A stretch of DNA of 45,836 nt from CAZWCX01 sp964632945 (GCA_964632945.1 CAZWCX010000053.1:1-45836); one strand, 5' to 3'. Shown: positions 1 to 7,992, counted from the first letter of the stretch. Notes: generated by a model from the sequence alone, not told the origin. Numbers and translations: made by a program.

Positions 1-4
1 GGAG

Positions 5-47
5 CCGGATTGTTCGCGAACAGCGAAGCTGTCCGCGAATAATCCGG
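5..47. repeat. CTAG-flanked palindrome, copy A
   Basis: The segment folds on itself almost perfectly. Twenty paired positions surround a GAA loop at 25-27, with one A/C mismatch and one G/T pair. The foot is CCGGATT on the left and AATCCGG on the right, followed at 49-52 by CTAG. Copy C at 37500-37542 is nearly the same sequence, and copies B, D and E share the design. It lies just downstream (3') of the HEAT-type relic on the minus strand, matching the 3'-end position of the other copies. It may act as a transcript end or a REP-like mobile palindrome. Confidence 0.8.
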
Positions 48-48
48 G

Positions 49-232
49 CTAGGGGGGCTTCAACCTGGATCTCCCGGGTGGGTCCGGTCGCCTTTCGCGC
101 CGGGCTTCCTTGCTCGTCGCCGGCGAGGCAGCGGGGCATCGCCTCCTCCGCGCGCCTTGCCGGGCGCAAGAATCGCCTCGGCCGAACCCAGGATCTCGAG
201 AGGGAAGACCCGCCAGGGCGATCCGGACGGTT
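49..232 (+). repeat. Structured dispersed repeat R, copy 1
   Basis: This stretch aligns with 11029-11186 at roughly three quarters identity, and its first 55 bases align with the right edge of the window (45785-45836). It begins at CTAG. It carries three stem-loops at the same places as copy 2: 84-103, 122-143 (8-bp arms with one mismatch) and 152-167. The frame starting at 78 is open across the repeat in both copies. However, differences between copies fall evenly on all three codon positions, which argues for structured non-coding DNA or RNA rather than a peptide. Confidence 0.75.
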
Positions 233-275
233 CCCCCCGGGGAACCGCTGCACACCGGGCGTCGGGTTCGCGGCT

Positions 276-475
276 TCACTTCTTCCGGTTCGCGAGCTGC
301 TTTCTCCATTCCCGCGAGGTCGCGAGCGTCTGCCCGGAGATCTTCTCGAGTGCGGCGAGGATGGCGGGCGTGCGCGCCTCGCCCGGTTTCGCGCGTTCGC
401 CGGCGGCGGTGAGCAAGGGTGCGGCAAGTCGCCACGTCTCCCCGCCGTTGACGCTCGGCGTGCCGAAGCGTACAT
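276..475 (-). pseudogene. C-terminal relic of a HEAT-repeat-type protein
   Basis: The minus frame ending with TGA at 276-278 encodes about 65 residues with natural protein character, including NGGETWRLAAPLL and the tail ALEKISGQTLATSREW. That tail resembles the closing segment of PBS-lyase/HEAT proteins, which often end with 'L..ITGQ....' followed by a Trp-rich helix. No start codon or SD precedes it. Upstream the frame runs antisense through mocA and turns into Arg/Pro-rich shadow sequence. I infer that the 5' part was lost when mocA moved next to it. The mocA promoter lies inside the relic. It could also be a small unrecognised gene with a non-standard start. Confidence 0.4.
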
Positions 476-476
476 G
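448..476 (+). promoter_or_regulatory. Sigma-70-type promoter of mocA, probably leaderless
   Basis: TTGACG (448-453), a 17-base spacer and TACATG (471-476) fit a housekeeping promoter. The expected start point is position 483, which is the A of the mocA ATG. No SD precedes that ATG, so the transcript is probably leaderless. The assignment is by eye. Confidence 0.5.
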
Positions 477-482
477 TAGGGT

Positions 483-1082
483 ATGTCGGACTCGGTTGCC
501 GGCGCCGCGGTGGTCCTGGCGGCGGGCCGCTCGTCGCGCATGGGCCGGACGAAGGCCCTGCTCCCGTTCGCGGGGGGGACGTTCCTCGCCGCGGTCGTCG
601 GGAGCATTCGTGCCGCGGGGATCGACCGCCTCTGGGTGGTGCTCGGTCCGGACTCCTCCGCGGCGCGCGGGGAGGTGCCGGTGGAGGTCCCGCCGGAGCG
701 GATCCTGTTCAATCCCGAGCCGGACCGGGGGCCGATCGGGTCGTTGCGGCTGGCGCTCGCGGCCCTGCCCGCGGACGTGCCGTGGCTCTTGATGGCGCTC
801 GTCGATCATCCGGCGGTGCGCGCGGAAACGGTGCGCGGGCTGGCCGAGCGGGCCGACTCGGCGCCCCGGGATGCGATCGTCGTGCCCATGAACCGGGGAC
901 GGCGGGGACATCCGGTCGTGTTCGGCGCGGGAGTTTTCGACGAGCTCCGGTCGGGGCCGGAGGCGGAGGGCGCGCGCGGCGTGGTGCGGCGCCGGCCGGA
1001 CCGAGTGATCGAATGGGCGTGCGACGATGTGGGCATCCTGAAGGACGTCGACACGCCGGCGGACCTCGAGGGGCTGTCATGA
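483..1082 (+). CDS. mocA: MocA-like molybdenum cofactor nucleotidyltransferase
   Basis: The 199-residue protein has the MobA-like NTP-transferase fold. Its nucleotide-binding signature LAAGRSSRMGRTKALLPF lies at about residues 12-29, followed by the LVDHPAVR segment typical of MocA (LxDqP) and a C-terminal GILKDVDTPADL (D-x-D-T-P-x-D). The family cytidylylates molybdopterin for hydroxylases of the xanthine dehydrogenase family. Here xdhC overlaps its stop by ATGA, and the hydroxylase genes end 3.3 kb downstream on the other strand, so it most likely serves that enzyme. Length is normal. The start at 483 has no SD, but a promoter ends six bases before it, suggesting leaderless translation. Confidence 0.85.
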   Translation: MSDSVAGAAVVLAAGRSSRMGRTKALLPFAGGTFLAAVVGSIRAAGIDRLWVVLGPDSSAARGEVPVEVPPERILFNPEPDRGPIGSLRLALAALPADVPWLLMALVDHPAVRAETVRGLAERADSAPRDAIVVPMNRGRRGHPVVFGAGVFDELRSGPEAEGARGVVRRRPDRVIEWACDDVGILKDVDTPADLEGLS

Positions 1083-1906
1083 CCGACCTGTTCGAGACGA
1101 TGGCGCAGCGGCGCCGGGAGAACCGGCCGTTTGCCCTCTGCACGATCGTTGCGGTGGAGCTCTCCGCGCCGCGCGACGTCGGGGCGCGGATGGTCGTGTT
1201 CGAGGACGGCGGGTTCGTCGGCACGATCGGCGGCGGACCGCTCGAGCACGACGTGGTGAAGGCGGCGGTGGACCGGTTGGCCGCCGAGGCGAAGCCGGCG
1301 AAGCTCGCGATCGCCCTCGAGCAATATCCCGAGATGCGCTGCGGCGGGACGGTCGAGGTCTTCATCGACGTCGTCCTGCCCCAGCCCAGGCTGATCGTGG
1401 TCGGCGCCGGGCACATCGGGCACCATGTCGCCCGGCTCGCCGAAGTCCTGCAGGTGCCCCACGTCGTCGCGGACGACCGCCCGCACCTGGCCACGCGCGA
1501 GCGCTTCCCCGCGGCGCAAAGGATCGTCGTCGCCGACCCGGACCGGGCGCCGTTCGACGACATCGGCGTGACGCGATGGGATTGCATCGTGATCGTCTCC
1601 CGCGCCTATGACTACGACGAACTCTGCCTGGAGGCGGCGCTGCGCACGCCCGCCCGGTACGTCGGAATGATGGGGAGTCGCCGCAAGGTCGGCGGCACGA
1701 TCGCGAAGCTCGAGGCGCGCGGACTCCCGGTGCGCGGCGACTCGCGGGTGCGCCTGCCGATCGGGCTCGATTTGGGCGACAAGTCGCCGCCGCACATCGC
1801 ATTCGGTATCGTCGCGGAAGTCCTGCAGGCGGCGTACGGGACGACGGCCCGTCCGTTGAGCTGGACGGTCCCCGAGCCGGCGCCGAAGGGGGCCGCCCGT
1901 GGTTGA
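1079..1906 (+). CDS. xdhC: XdhC-family molybdenum hydroxylase maturation factor
   Basis: The protein has 275 residues. The N-terminal XdhC/CoxI domain is recognisable from GGFVGTIGGGPLEHDVVKAA and EMRCGGTVEVF. The C-terminal XdhC_C domain has the Rossmann loop VVGAGHIGHHVARLA and the family signature YVGMMGSRRKV. XdhC binds molybdenum cofactor, promotes its sulfuration and inserts it into xanthine dehydrogenase-type apoenzymes in the cytoplasm. The ATG overlaps the mocA stop (ATGA), so the two are translationally coupled. The stop in turn overlaps the GTG start of the hydrolase gene, marking one operon. Nothing in the domain looks damaged. Confidence 0.93.
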   Translation: MTDLFETMAQRRRENRPFALCTIVAVELSAPRDVGARMVVFEDGGFVGTIGGGPLEHDVVKAAVDRLAAEAKPAKLAIALEQYPEMRCGGTVEVFIDVVLPQPRLIVVGAGHIGHHVARLAEVLQVPHVVADDRPHLATRERFPAAQRIVVADPDRAPFDDIGVTRWDCIVIVSRAYDYDELCLEAALRTPARYVGMMGSRRKVGGTIAKLEARGLPVRGDSRVRLPIGLDLGDKSPPHIAFGIVAEVLQAAYGTTARPLSWTVPEPAPKGAARG

Positions 1907-3029
1907 GCCCGCCGCCCTGCGCGCAAGCCGCCGCGCGCGCTCGTTCACCGCGGCTTGGCTCGCCGGCGCGCTTCTCCTCGGCATCGCCGCCGTCGGCCGG
2001 GCGGAGGCCCCGGCGGTGCCGCCTGCGCAGCCCGCCGCCGGTCCCGGCGGCGTGGAGCGACCCCATGCCGCCGTGCGCGTGAGCCGCGGGGGAAAGGGGG
2101 GCGCCGGATGGTGGATCTTCGAGCCTGCGGATCCCGCCCCGAAACGGGCCCCGGTGGTCGTCTTCCTGCACGGCTGGGCCTCCCTCAAGCCCGACGCCTA
2201 CGAGGCCTGGATCCGCCACCTCGCCCGCGGCGGCCACGTGGTGGTGTTCCCGCGCTACCAGGCCTCGCTTCTGTCCCGGCCTGCGCGGATGACCGATGAC
2301 GCGGCGGAGGCCGTCCGCGACGCCCTGCAGCACCTCGATCGTCCCGGGAGGGTGCGACCCGACCGGGACCGCGTCGCTTACGTCGGCCACTCAATGGGAG
2401 GCGTGATCGCCGCCAACCTGGCCGGACGCGGCCCGGCCGCCGGCCTGCCGGCCGCGAGGGCCCTCTTCGTCGTCCAACCGGGCGATCTGGGCTCCGCCTA
2501 CCGCGTCGGCGGCGGCATGCTCGAGGACCCCGCCCGCATCCCGGGGGACTGCCTGCTCCTGGCCTTTGCCGGCGACCGGGACGACTTTGTGGGGGACCGG
2601 CGCGCCCGGGAGATCCACGACGGGGCGCGAAGCGTGCCCCCCGGGCGCAAGGCGCTGGTCGTCGTGCGGTCGGATGAGTACGGTCGGCCGCCGCTGGTGG
2701 CCGACCACTATTTTCCGCTCGCCCCGATGGTCCGGGAAGGGACGCGGCCGCCGCCGGGAGGCGCCACGGAGGCGCGCGGCGTGCGCGCGGTCCTGGCATG
2801 GGCGATGCCCGCACCGGTGCGGCGCGCCTGGCTGGACGGCCTTCCCCCGGACGCCCTCGACTGGCATGGGACCTGGGGGCGTTGCGACCGGTTGCTCGAT
2901 GCCGCTTTTCGCGGGGGATCGCTGGAAGCGATCTTCGGCGTCGATCCGGAATCCCGCGTCATGGGCCGGTGGAGCGACGGGACGCCCGTGCGTGCCCTGG
3001 AACGCGGTGCGCCCGGCGGGGAGGGTTGA
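1899..3029 (+). CDS. Exported alpha/beta hydrolase
   Basis: The 376-residue protein starts at a GTG overlapping the xdhC stop, with a purine-rich AAGGGGG seven bases upstream. A basic N terminus and a hydrophobic stretch (about 17-33) ending in GRAEA form a signal peptide. The mature part begins with a Pro/Ala-rich linker, then an alpha/beta-hydrolase core: oxyanion strand VVVFLHGWAS (about 86-95) and nucleophile elbow GHSMGG (163-168, Ser165). The best resemblance is to dienelactone-hydrolase/chlorophyllase-like esterases. The substrate is unknown. Sharing an operon with mocA-xdhC may be incidental, since an exported protein is unlikely to mature a cytoplasmic enzyme. Confidence 0.8.
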   Translation: MVEPAALRASRRARSFTAAWLAGALLLGIAAVGRAEAPAVPPAQPAAGPGGVERPHAAVRVSRGGKGGAGWWIFEPADPAPKRAPVVVFLHGWASLKPDAYEAWIRHLARGGHVVVFPRYQASLLSRPARMTDDAAEAVRDALQHLDRPGRVRPDRDRVAYVGHSMGGVIAANLAGRGPAAGLPAARALFVVQPGDLGSAYRVGGGMLEDPARIPGDCLLLAFAGDRDDFVGDRRAREIHDGARSVPPGRKALVVVRSDEYGRPPLVADHYFPLAPMVREGTRPPPGGATEARGVRAVLAWAMPAPVRRAWLDGLPPDALDWHGTWGRCDRLLDAAFRGGSLEAIFGVDPESRVMGRWSDGTPVRALERGAPGGEG

Positions 3030-3083
3030 CGTCGGCCGGGGACGCGGGGAAGCCCGGCCCCGCGCGCGGCGAAATCCGCGCCG

Positions 3084-3101
3084 CCCAGGCGATCGGCGCC
3101 C
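3084..3101. other. GC-rich hairpin between hydrolase and flavin-reductase genes
   Basis: GCGCGG, a six-base loop and CCGCGC form a short stem in the 130-bp gap between the hydrolase stop and the next ATG. There is no U-tract. It could attenuate read-through, or be a by-product of base composition. Confidence 0.3.
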
Positions 3102-3159
3102 GTCGCTCCCGGGGAGCAGGCGTCGGCGGGGAACCCGGGACGCCATTCGAGAGACGACG

Positions 3160-3648
3160 ATGATCGATTCCAAGCAGTTCCGACGTACGCTCGGACAGTT
3201 GGTCGGCGGCGTCACCGTGGTCACGCTGAAGGCCGGCGACGTCCTCCACGGGATGACCGCCAGTTCCGTGTGCAGCGTCAGCCTGAATCCTCCCCTCGTG
3301 CTCGTGTGCGTGGACCATCGTGCCCGGATGCACGCGCTGTTCCAGTCGGGCGAGGCGAACGGCTTCGCCATGCACGTCCTGCGCCGCGAGCAGGAGGCCT
3401 GGTCCAACCACTTCGCCAACCTGCAGCGGCTCGAGCAGGACCCGCTGCGCTCGCCGGAAGTTCGTTTCGGTCCGTCCGGATCGCCGATTCTGCCCGGCGT
3501 CCTCGCCTGGGTCGACTGCCGGCTGCACGGCCGGCACGAGGCGGGGGACCACACGATCTACCTCGGCGAAGTGCTGGACCTCAAGGTCGAAGACGAGACG
3601 GCGGAACCCCTCGTCTACTTCCGCAGCAAATACGGGACGGTGAGATGA
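3160..3648 (+). CDS. Flavin-reductase-like FMN-binding protein
   Basis: The 162-residue protein matches the flavin-reductase-like split-barrel family. LGQLVGGVTVVTL is followed by GMTASSVCSVSLNPPLVLVCVD, the FMN-contacting segment, and the C-terminal part has DHTIYLGEVLDL. Such proteins reduce FMN/FAD with NAD(P)H, often for a partner monooxygenase, or bind flavin as redox proteins. The start ATG has only a weak GAGAG upstream. The downstream HD gene overlaps its stop by ATGA, so both are coupled. No monooxygenase partner lies in this window; the missing urate oxidase step is one speculative partner. Confidence 0.85.
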   Translation: MIDSKQFRRTLGQLVGGVTVVTLKAGDVLHGMTASSVCSVSLNPPLVLVCVDHRARMHALFQSGEANGFAMHVLRREQEAWSNHFANLQRLEQDPLRSPEVRFGPSGSPILPGVLAWVDCRLHGRHEAGDHTIYLGEVLDLKVEDETAEPLVYFRSKYGTVR

Positions 3649-4307
3649 GTGCAAACAAGCGTCTGGCCCTGGATCCGGCGTTGCTCGAGCGGTTGCGTCG
3701 CCTCGCCGAGGCGCGTTGCGGCGGCGCCGATCCGGCGCACGACTTTCTGCACGTGATCCGGGTCGCGGAGAACGCCCGTCGGATCGGCGAGGCCGAGGGG
3801 ACGGAGGCGGACATCGCGGTCGCCGCCGCGTACCTGCATGAACTCTTCAATCACCCCAAGGGACATCCCGAGGCACACCGGTCCGGGGAGGTCTGCGCGG
3901 AACACGCCAAGTCCGCGCTCGAGATGGAGGGGTGCCCCGAAGAGTGCATCGAGCCGATCTGCTATGCCATCCGGGTGCATCCCTTCTCGCTCGGAATCGT
4001 CCCGACGACGCCGGAAGCGAGGGTCCTGCAGGATGCCGACCGACTCGACGCGATCGGGGCGATCGGCGCGGCGCGCTGCTTCGCCACGACCGCGACGATG
4101 GGGCGGCCGTTCTACCATCCCGACGATCCGTTCTGCCGCCGCCGCGAGCCGGACGACAAGCGCTGGGCCGTGGACCACTTCTTCCGCAAGCTCCTGCGCA
4201 TTCCGGGGCGGATGAACACCGCGACCGGACGGGCGATCGCCGAGGAGCGCGTGCGGTTCCTGAGCGTGTTCCTGGTGCAACTGGAGCGCGAGATCCGGGG
4301 GGAGTGA
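3645..4307 (+). CDS. HD-superfamily phosphohydrolase, YpgQ/YedJ type, with HE motif
   Basis: The protein has 220 residues. The family pattern is clear: DPAHDFLHVIRVAENA (His36), AAYLHELFNHPKG at about 61-73, and VLQDADRLDAIGAIGAAR at about 127-144. This last signature is typical of the YpgQ/YedJ group, for which nucleotide pyrophosphohydrolase activity has been reported. The defining His-Asp pair is His65-Glu66 here, which keeps an acidic ligand but changes its geometry. It is coupled by ATGA to the flavin-reductase gene. Cytosolic nucleotide hydrolysis would suit the purine-degrading neighbourhood, but that is inference. Confidence 0.85.
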   Translation: MSANKRLALDPALLERLRRLAEARCGGADPAHDFLHVIRVAENARRIGEAEGTEADIAVAAAYLHELFNHPKGHPEAHRSGEVCAEHAKSALEMEGCPEECIEPICYAIRVHPFSLGIVPTTPEARVLQDADRLDAIGAIGAARCFATTATMGRPFYHPDDPFCRRREPDDKRWAVDHFFRKLLRIPGRMNTATGRAIAEERVRFLSVFLVQLEREIRGE

Positions 4308-4351
4308 GGCCCGGGCGGGCAGGATCTCAGGATTGAAGGCCCACTCGCCCG

Positions 4352-4396
4352 AGAGATTCACGAACCGCTGCGCGGATCTCGAACCATGCGGGCTAG
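4352..4396. repeat. CTAG-flanked palindrome, copy E (degenerate)
   Basis: Left arm GATTCACGAACCGC and right arm GCGGATCTCGAACC around a TGC loop align with copies B and D, and the copy ends in GCGGGCTAGG. Only the inner stem still pairs well. It lies between two convergent genes. The CTA at 4393-4395 is the stop codon of the FAD-subunit gene on the minus strand, so the palindrome abuts that stop. Confidence 0.5.
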
Positions 4397-5265
4397 GCGC
4401 CGAGCAGCCGTTCGAGGAACTCGGCCAGCAGGTTCCCCGCCACGCGTTGCCGGTAGCGGCGCGTGGAGCGGATGTCGTCGATGGGAGAGATCTCCGCCGC
4501 CAGCGTCCGCCGCGCCGCCTCGATCGCCGCGGGGGTGAGGGGGGCGCCGAGCAGCGCGGCCTCGGTGCGCGGGGCGCGCACGACGGTCGGGGCGACGCTG
4601 CCGAGGGCGATGCGCAGCTCCGCGACCGCATCCCCCTCCCGGCGCCCGAGGGCGGCGAAAACGACCTTGGAGATCGCCTGCGCGCCGCGGGTGCCGACCT
4701 TGCGGAAGTAATGCACGGTCCGGTCCCCGCCGGGGCGCCGGGGCAGGCGCACCGACTTCAAGAGCTCGTCCGGCCGCGCGTCCATCTTCTTGTAGCCGCT
4801 GTGGAACCCGTCGTACGGCCGGCGGCGGGTCCCGCGCCGCGACACGAACTCGACCTCCGCGCCGTAGACGAGCAGGCCGGGAGGCGAATCGGCCGCCGGG
4901 GATGCGTTCATGATGTTGCCGCCGATCGTGCCCCGGTTCTGGATCGCCAGGGCCCCGGTCAGGCGCGCCGCCTCGCACAGCATCGGGTACTCGGCGCGCA
5001 CCACGGGATGCGCCTGAATCTCCCGGTAGGTGGTCAACGCGCCGAGCGTGATCGCGTCGTCCGCGACCTGAATCCCCTTCAATTCGGGCAGGCCCCAGAT
5101 GCTGACGAAGCGCCCGGGCGGGAGATCGCCCGATTCGAGCAGGACCATCAGGTCGGTGCCGCCGGCGAGCACCCGGACCTCGCCCGGGGCCTCGGCGAGG
5201 AGCCGCAGGGCATGGTCGAGGTCGATCGCTGCGGTCACGTCGTACGCGGGGACATAGGCCCTCAT
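4393..5265 (-). CDS. Xanthine dehydrogenase family, FAD-binding subunit
   Basis: The 290-residue protein is the CO-dehydrogenase-flavoprotein-type medium subunit. It has the FAD pyrophosphate loop VLAGGTDLMV near residue 40 and a second loop RGTIGGNIMNASPAAD near residue 115. The C-terminal domain carries RYRQRVAGNLLAEFLERLL. It passes electrons from the 2Fe-2S subunit to NAD+ or another acceptor. Its ATG overlaps the stop of the FeS gene by four bases. Gene order along transcription is Mo subunit, FeS subunit, FAD subunit. Length is typical. Confidence 0.93.
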   Translation of the reverse strand: MRAYVPAYDVTAAIDLDHALRLLAEAPGEVRVLAGGTDLMVLLESGDLPPGRFVSIWGLPELKGIQVADDAITLGALTTYREIQAHPVVRAEYPMLCEAARLTGALAIQNRGTIGGNIMNASPAADSPPGLLVYGAEVEFVSRRGTRRRPYDGFHSGYKKMDARPDELLKSVRLPRRPGGDRTVHYFRKVGTRGAQAISKVVFAALGRREGDAVAELRIALGSVAPTVVRAPRTEAALLGAPLTPAAIEAARRTLAAEISPIDDIRSTRRYRQRVAGNLLAEFLERLLGA

Positions 5266-5762
5266 GGGGTCCCCCCCGTCTCCGCGGCGGCCGCGGCCGC
5301 GGCGCGGATGGCGTCGAAGATCTTCACATAGCCGGTGCCTCGGCAGAGGTTGCCGGCCAAGGCGTCGCGCATCTCCGTTTCGGTCGGCGCCGGGCGGTTC
5401 TTGAGCAAGTCGATCGACGCCAGCATCATCCCGGGCGTGCAAATGCCGCACTGGGCGCCGTTGCAGGAGATGAACGCCGCGCGCAGCGGCTCGTACCTCG
5501 GGTCGCGCGCGACGCCCTCGATCGTGACGAGGTCGCTTCCGGCGACCTGGATGACCGGCACCAGGCAGGCGTTCACGAGCACCCCGTCGAGGAAGACCGA
5601 GCAGGCCCCGCATTCGCCCTCGCCGCACCCTTCCTTGGTGCCGGTCATGCGGAGGTCTTCCCGCAGCACGTCGAGGAGGCGCTGCATCGGCCACGCGCGG
5701 ACCATCACGGGTTCGCCGTTGAGCGTGAAGGTGACGGCGATCTTGGCCACCGCGTCAGGCAT
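5262..5762 (-). CDS. Xanthine dehydrogenase family, 2Fe-2S subunit lacking one cluster cysteine
   Basis: The 166-residue protein has the plant-ferredoxin cluster motif CGEGECGACSVFLDG (Cys46, 51, 54) plus Cys66, and the second cluster motif QCGICTPGM (Cys105, 108). The closing signature, normally GNLCRCTGY, reads GNLCRGTGY, so Cys140 is kept but the last ligand is Gly142. The codon is GGC and the frame is intact on both sides, so this is a substitution and not a frameshift. Cys100, just before the QCGIC motif, is a possible replacement ligand. The start overlaps the end of the Mo-subunit gene by eight bases. Confidence 0.92.
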   Translation of the reverse strand: MPDAVAKIAVTFTLNGEPVMVRAWPMQRLLDVLREDLRMTGTKEGCGEGECGACSVFLDGVLVNACLVPVIQVAGSDLVTIEGVARDPRYEPLRAAFISCNGAQCGICTPGMMLASIDLLKNRPAPTETEMRDALAGNLCRGTGYVKIFDAIRAAAAAAAETGGTP

Positions 5763-7992
5763 GCGCGGGTCCCTCCAGGGCGTCCATCAGGACCTCGGGC
5801 AGGGCGGGGATGCGGGTGAGAGCCGCGCCGGTCGCGTTCTCGATCGCGTTCAGGATCGCCGGGGCGGGACCGTCCATGGGGAGTTCGCCGACCCCCTTGG
5901 CCCCGGCAGGGCCGTAGGCGTACGGAACGGCGGAGAAGAAGACGCGGATCGGCGGCAGGTCGACGCTGGTCGGCATGACGTAGTTGGTCATGCGCGCGTT
6001 GGCCATGCGCCCGTCGCGCCAGACGACGTTCTCGTAGAGGGCGAAGCCGATGCCCTGCGCGACGCCGCCTTCGACCTGGCCGGCGGCGAGCACCGGGTGG
6101 ATCACGGTGCCGATGTCCTGGACGGCCACGAAGTCGTCCACGCGGGTCTCGAAAGTGGTCAGATCGACGCTCACCGCGGCGACGTACGTCGCCCAGCCGT
6201 AGGCGCCATAGGCGGCTCCGCGGTACTCCTTGTCGTCCCATTCGACGTGAGGAGGCTTCTCGTACCGGGCTTCGGCGCGCAGCGGGCCGTGTTCGGCGAG
6301 GAACCGGTCCACCGCGGCGGCGAAGGCCGGCGGATCGTATCCGCCCGCCAGCAGGCCGGCGCCGTGCAACCGCTCCAGCAGGGCGCCCGCGGCGTTCTCC
6401 ACCAGCTTGCCGACGATCATCGCCGTGCGCGAGGCCACCGTCGGGCCGCTGTTCGGGACGTTCGCGGTGTCGGGCTGGGCCACCGTGACCCAGTCGTACG
6501 GAATCTTGAGCTCGTCCGCGGCGATCTGGGAGAAGATGGTGTTGGTTCCCTGGCCGATCTCCGTGCTGGCGGCCAGGACCGCGATTTTCCCCCCTGCCTG
6601 CGCTTCCACCGCCACGGCCGAAGCGAGGTACGACTCGCCGGAGCCGGTGAACCCGGAGCCGTGGTGGAAGGTCGCCAGGCCGATCCCCTTCTTGATCCGC
6701 TGGCCGGGGACCGCGTTGTGCGCGGCGAACTCCCGCTTGCGTCGGTCCCACTCCGCCTTCTCGAGGGCGAAGTCCATCATGCGCGGCAGGTGGATCTCCT
6801 CCTCGACGGTCTGGGAGGTCGCGGTGGTATCGCCCGGGCGGAGCAGGTTGCGCCGGCGCAACTCGACCGGGTCGAGGCCCAGTTCGCGGGCGATACGGTT
6901 CATCTGCCGCTCGACGGCGAAGATCGACTGGGGGGCGCCGAAGCCGCGGAAGGCCCCGTGCGGCGGGGCGTTGGTCGCCGTCGCACGGGCGCGGATGCGC
7001 ACGTGGTCGCAGCGGTACGGTCCTGCGGCATGGATGGCGCCGCGAGAGAGCACCACCGCCGAGAGCGTCGCGTAGGCGCCGCCGTCGATCACGAAGTCGA
7101 TCTCCATGGCGAGCAGGAGCCCGTCGCGCGAGACCGCGGTGCGGTGTCGCGTGCGCGACGGATGGCGCTTCGTCGTCGCCAGGAGATCCTCCGCGCGGTC
7201 GTAGATGATCTTGACCGGCTTGCCCGCTTTCCAGGCAAGGAGCGCGGCGTGGCCGGCGATCATGGAGGGGTACTCCTCCTTGCCGCCGAAGCCGCCGCCC
7301 GTGGTCGCCTGCACGACGCGGACCTTGTCCGCCGGGAGACCGAAGAGCGGAACCAGCGCCTTGTGGACGTAGTAGGGGCACTGCAGCGAGCCCCATACGG
7401 TGACGCCGTCCCCGGGATCGACCTGCGCGATCATTCCGTTCGGCTCGATGTAGAGCTGTTCCTGCGCGCCGGTCTCGTACTCCCCCTCGATCACGCGGTC
7501 GGCGGTCGCCCACACGTCATCGACCTCTCCCTTGACGATGGAGAACTCGCGCAGGAGATTGTCCTTGCCCCAAATGACCTCTTTTCTTGCCAGGGAATCG
7601 GCGATCGTGAAGACGGGAGGAAGGGGGTCGATGTCGATGCGGACGCGGCGGCGCGCCTCCTCGAGCAGGTGGCGGTCCGCGTGGGCGAGCAGGACGACCG
7701 GTTCTTCCGGGTGATTGACGACGCCGTCGGCGAGGTAGGGCTGGTCCTCGAGGATCAGGGAGACGACATTGCGGCCCGGAATGTCCTTGGCGGTGACGAC
7801 GACGATGCGGTCCCAAGGGACGCCGGGTTCGAAGTGGATGCCGCGAATGCGGCCGCGCGGAGCCGGGCTGCGGACGGTGACGCCGTGGAGCATGTCCGGG
7901 AGAACCAGATCGTCGACGTAGCGCGCGGCCCCGGTGACCTTTTCACGGCCTTCCTTGCGCCCCACCGGGGCACCGATCCACGCGTCCGTCAC
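5755..7992 (-). CDS. Xanthine dehydrogenase family, molybdopterin-binding subunit
   Basis: The protein has 745 residues. Family landmarks are all present: TGAARYVDDLVLPDMLHG near the N terminus, GGGFGGKEEYPS near 232, AFRGFGAPQ near 347, GQGTNTIFSQIAADEL, and the catalytic GVGE with Glu at about 703. The Arg of AFRGFG is the residue that holds the purine in true xanthine dehydrogenases, and CO dehydrogenases lack this motif. I therefore favour xanthine/hypoxanthine oxidation. I chose the GTG at 7992 over an ATG 28 codons upstream because GAGGAG precedes it at normal spacing and the family homology begins there. Confidence 0.9.
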   Translation of the reverse strand: MTDAWIGAPVGRKEGREKVTGAARYVDDLVLPDMLHGVTVRSPAPRGRIRGIHFEPGVPWDRIVVVTAKDIPGRNVVSLILEDQPYLADGVVNHPEEPVVLLAHADRHLLEEARRRVRIDIDPLPPVFTIADSLARKEVIWGKDNLLREFSIVKGEVDDVWATADRVIEGEYETGAQEQLYIEPNGMIAQVDPGDGVTVWGSLQCPYYVHKALVPLFGLPADKVRVVQATTGGGFGGKEEYPSMIAGHAALLAWKAGKPVKIIYDRAEDLLATTKRHPSRTRHRTAVSRDGLLLAMEIDFVIDGGAYATLSAVVLSRGAIHAAGPYRCDHVRIRARATATNAPPHGAFRGFGAPQSIFAVERQMNRIARELGLDPVELRRRNLLRPGDTTATSQTVEEEIHLPRMMDFALEKAEWDRRKREFAAHNAVPGQRIKKGIGLATFHHGSGFTGSGESYLASAVAVEAQAGGKIAVLAASTEIGQGTNTIFSQIAADELKIPYDWVTVAQPDTANVPNSGPTVASRTAMIVGKLVENAAGALLERLHGAGLLAGGYDPPAFAAAVDRFLAEHGPLRAEARYEKPPHVEWDDKEYRGAAYGAYGWATYVAAVSVDLTTFETRVDDFVAVQDIGTVIHPVLAAGQVEGGVAQGIGFALYENVVWRDGRMANARMTNYVMPTSVDLPPIRVFFSAVPYAYGPAGAKGVGELPMDGPAPAILNAIENATGAALTRIPALPEVLMDALEGPAHA

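Noticed and set aside
49..435. A 128-residue minus-strand ORF through the repeat
   Set aside because: Arg/Pro-rich composition and overlap with the HEAT relic in another frame make it a shadow.
78..479. A conserved peptide encoded by repeat R, since the same frame is open in copies 1 and 2
   Set aside because: Base differences are spread evenly over codon positions, there is no SD or stable start, and hairpin pairing is the better-conserved property.
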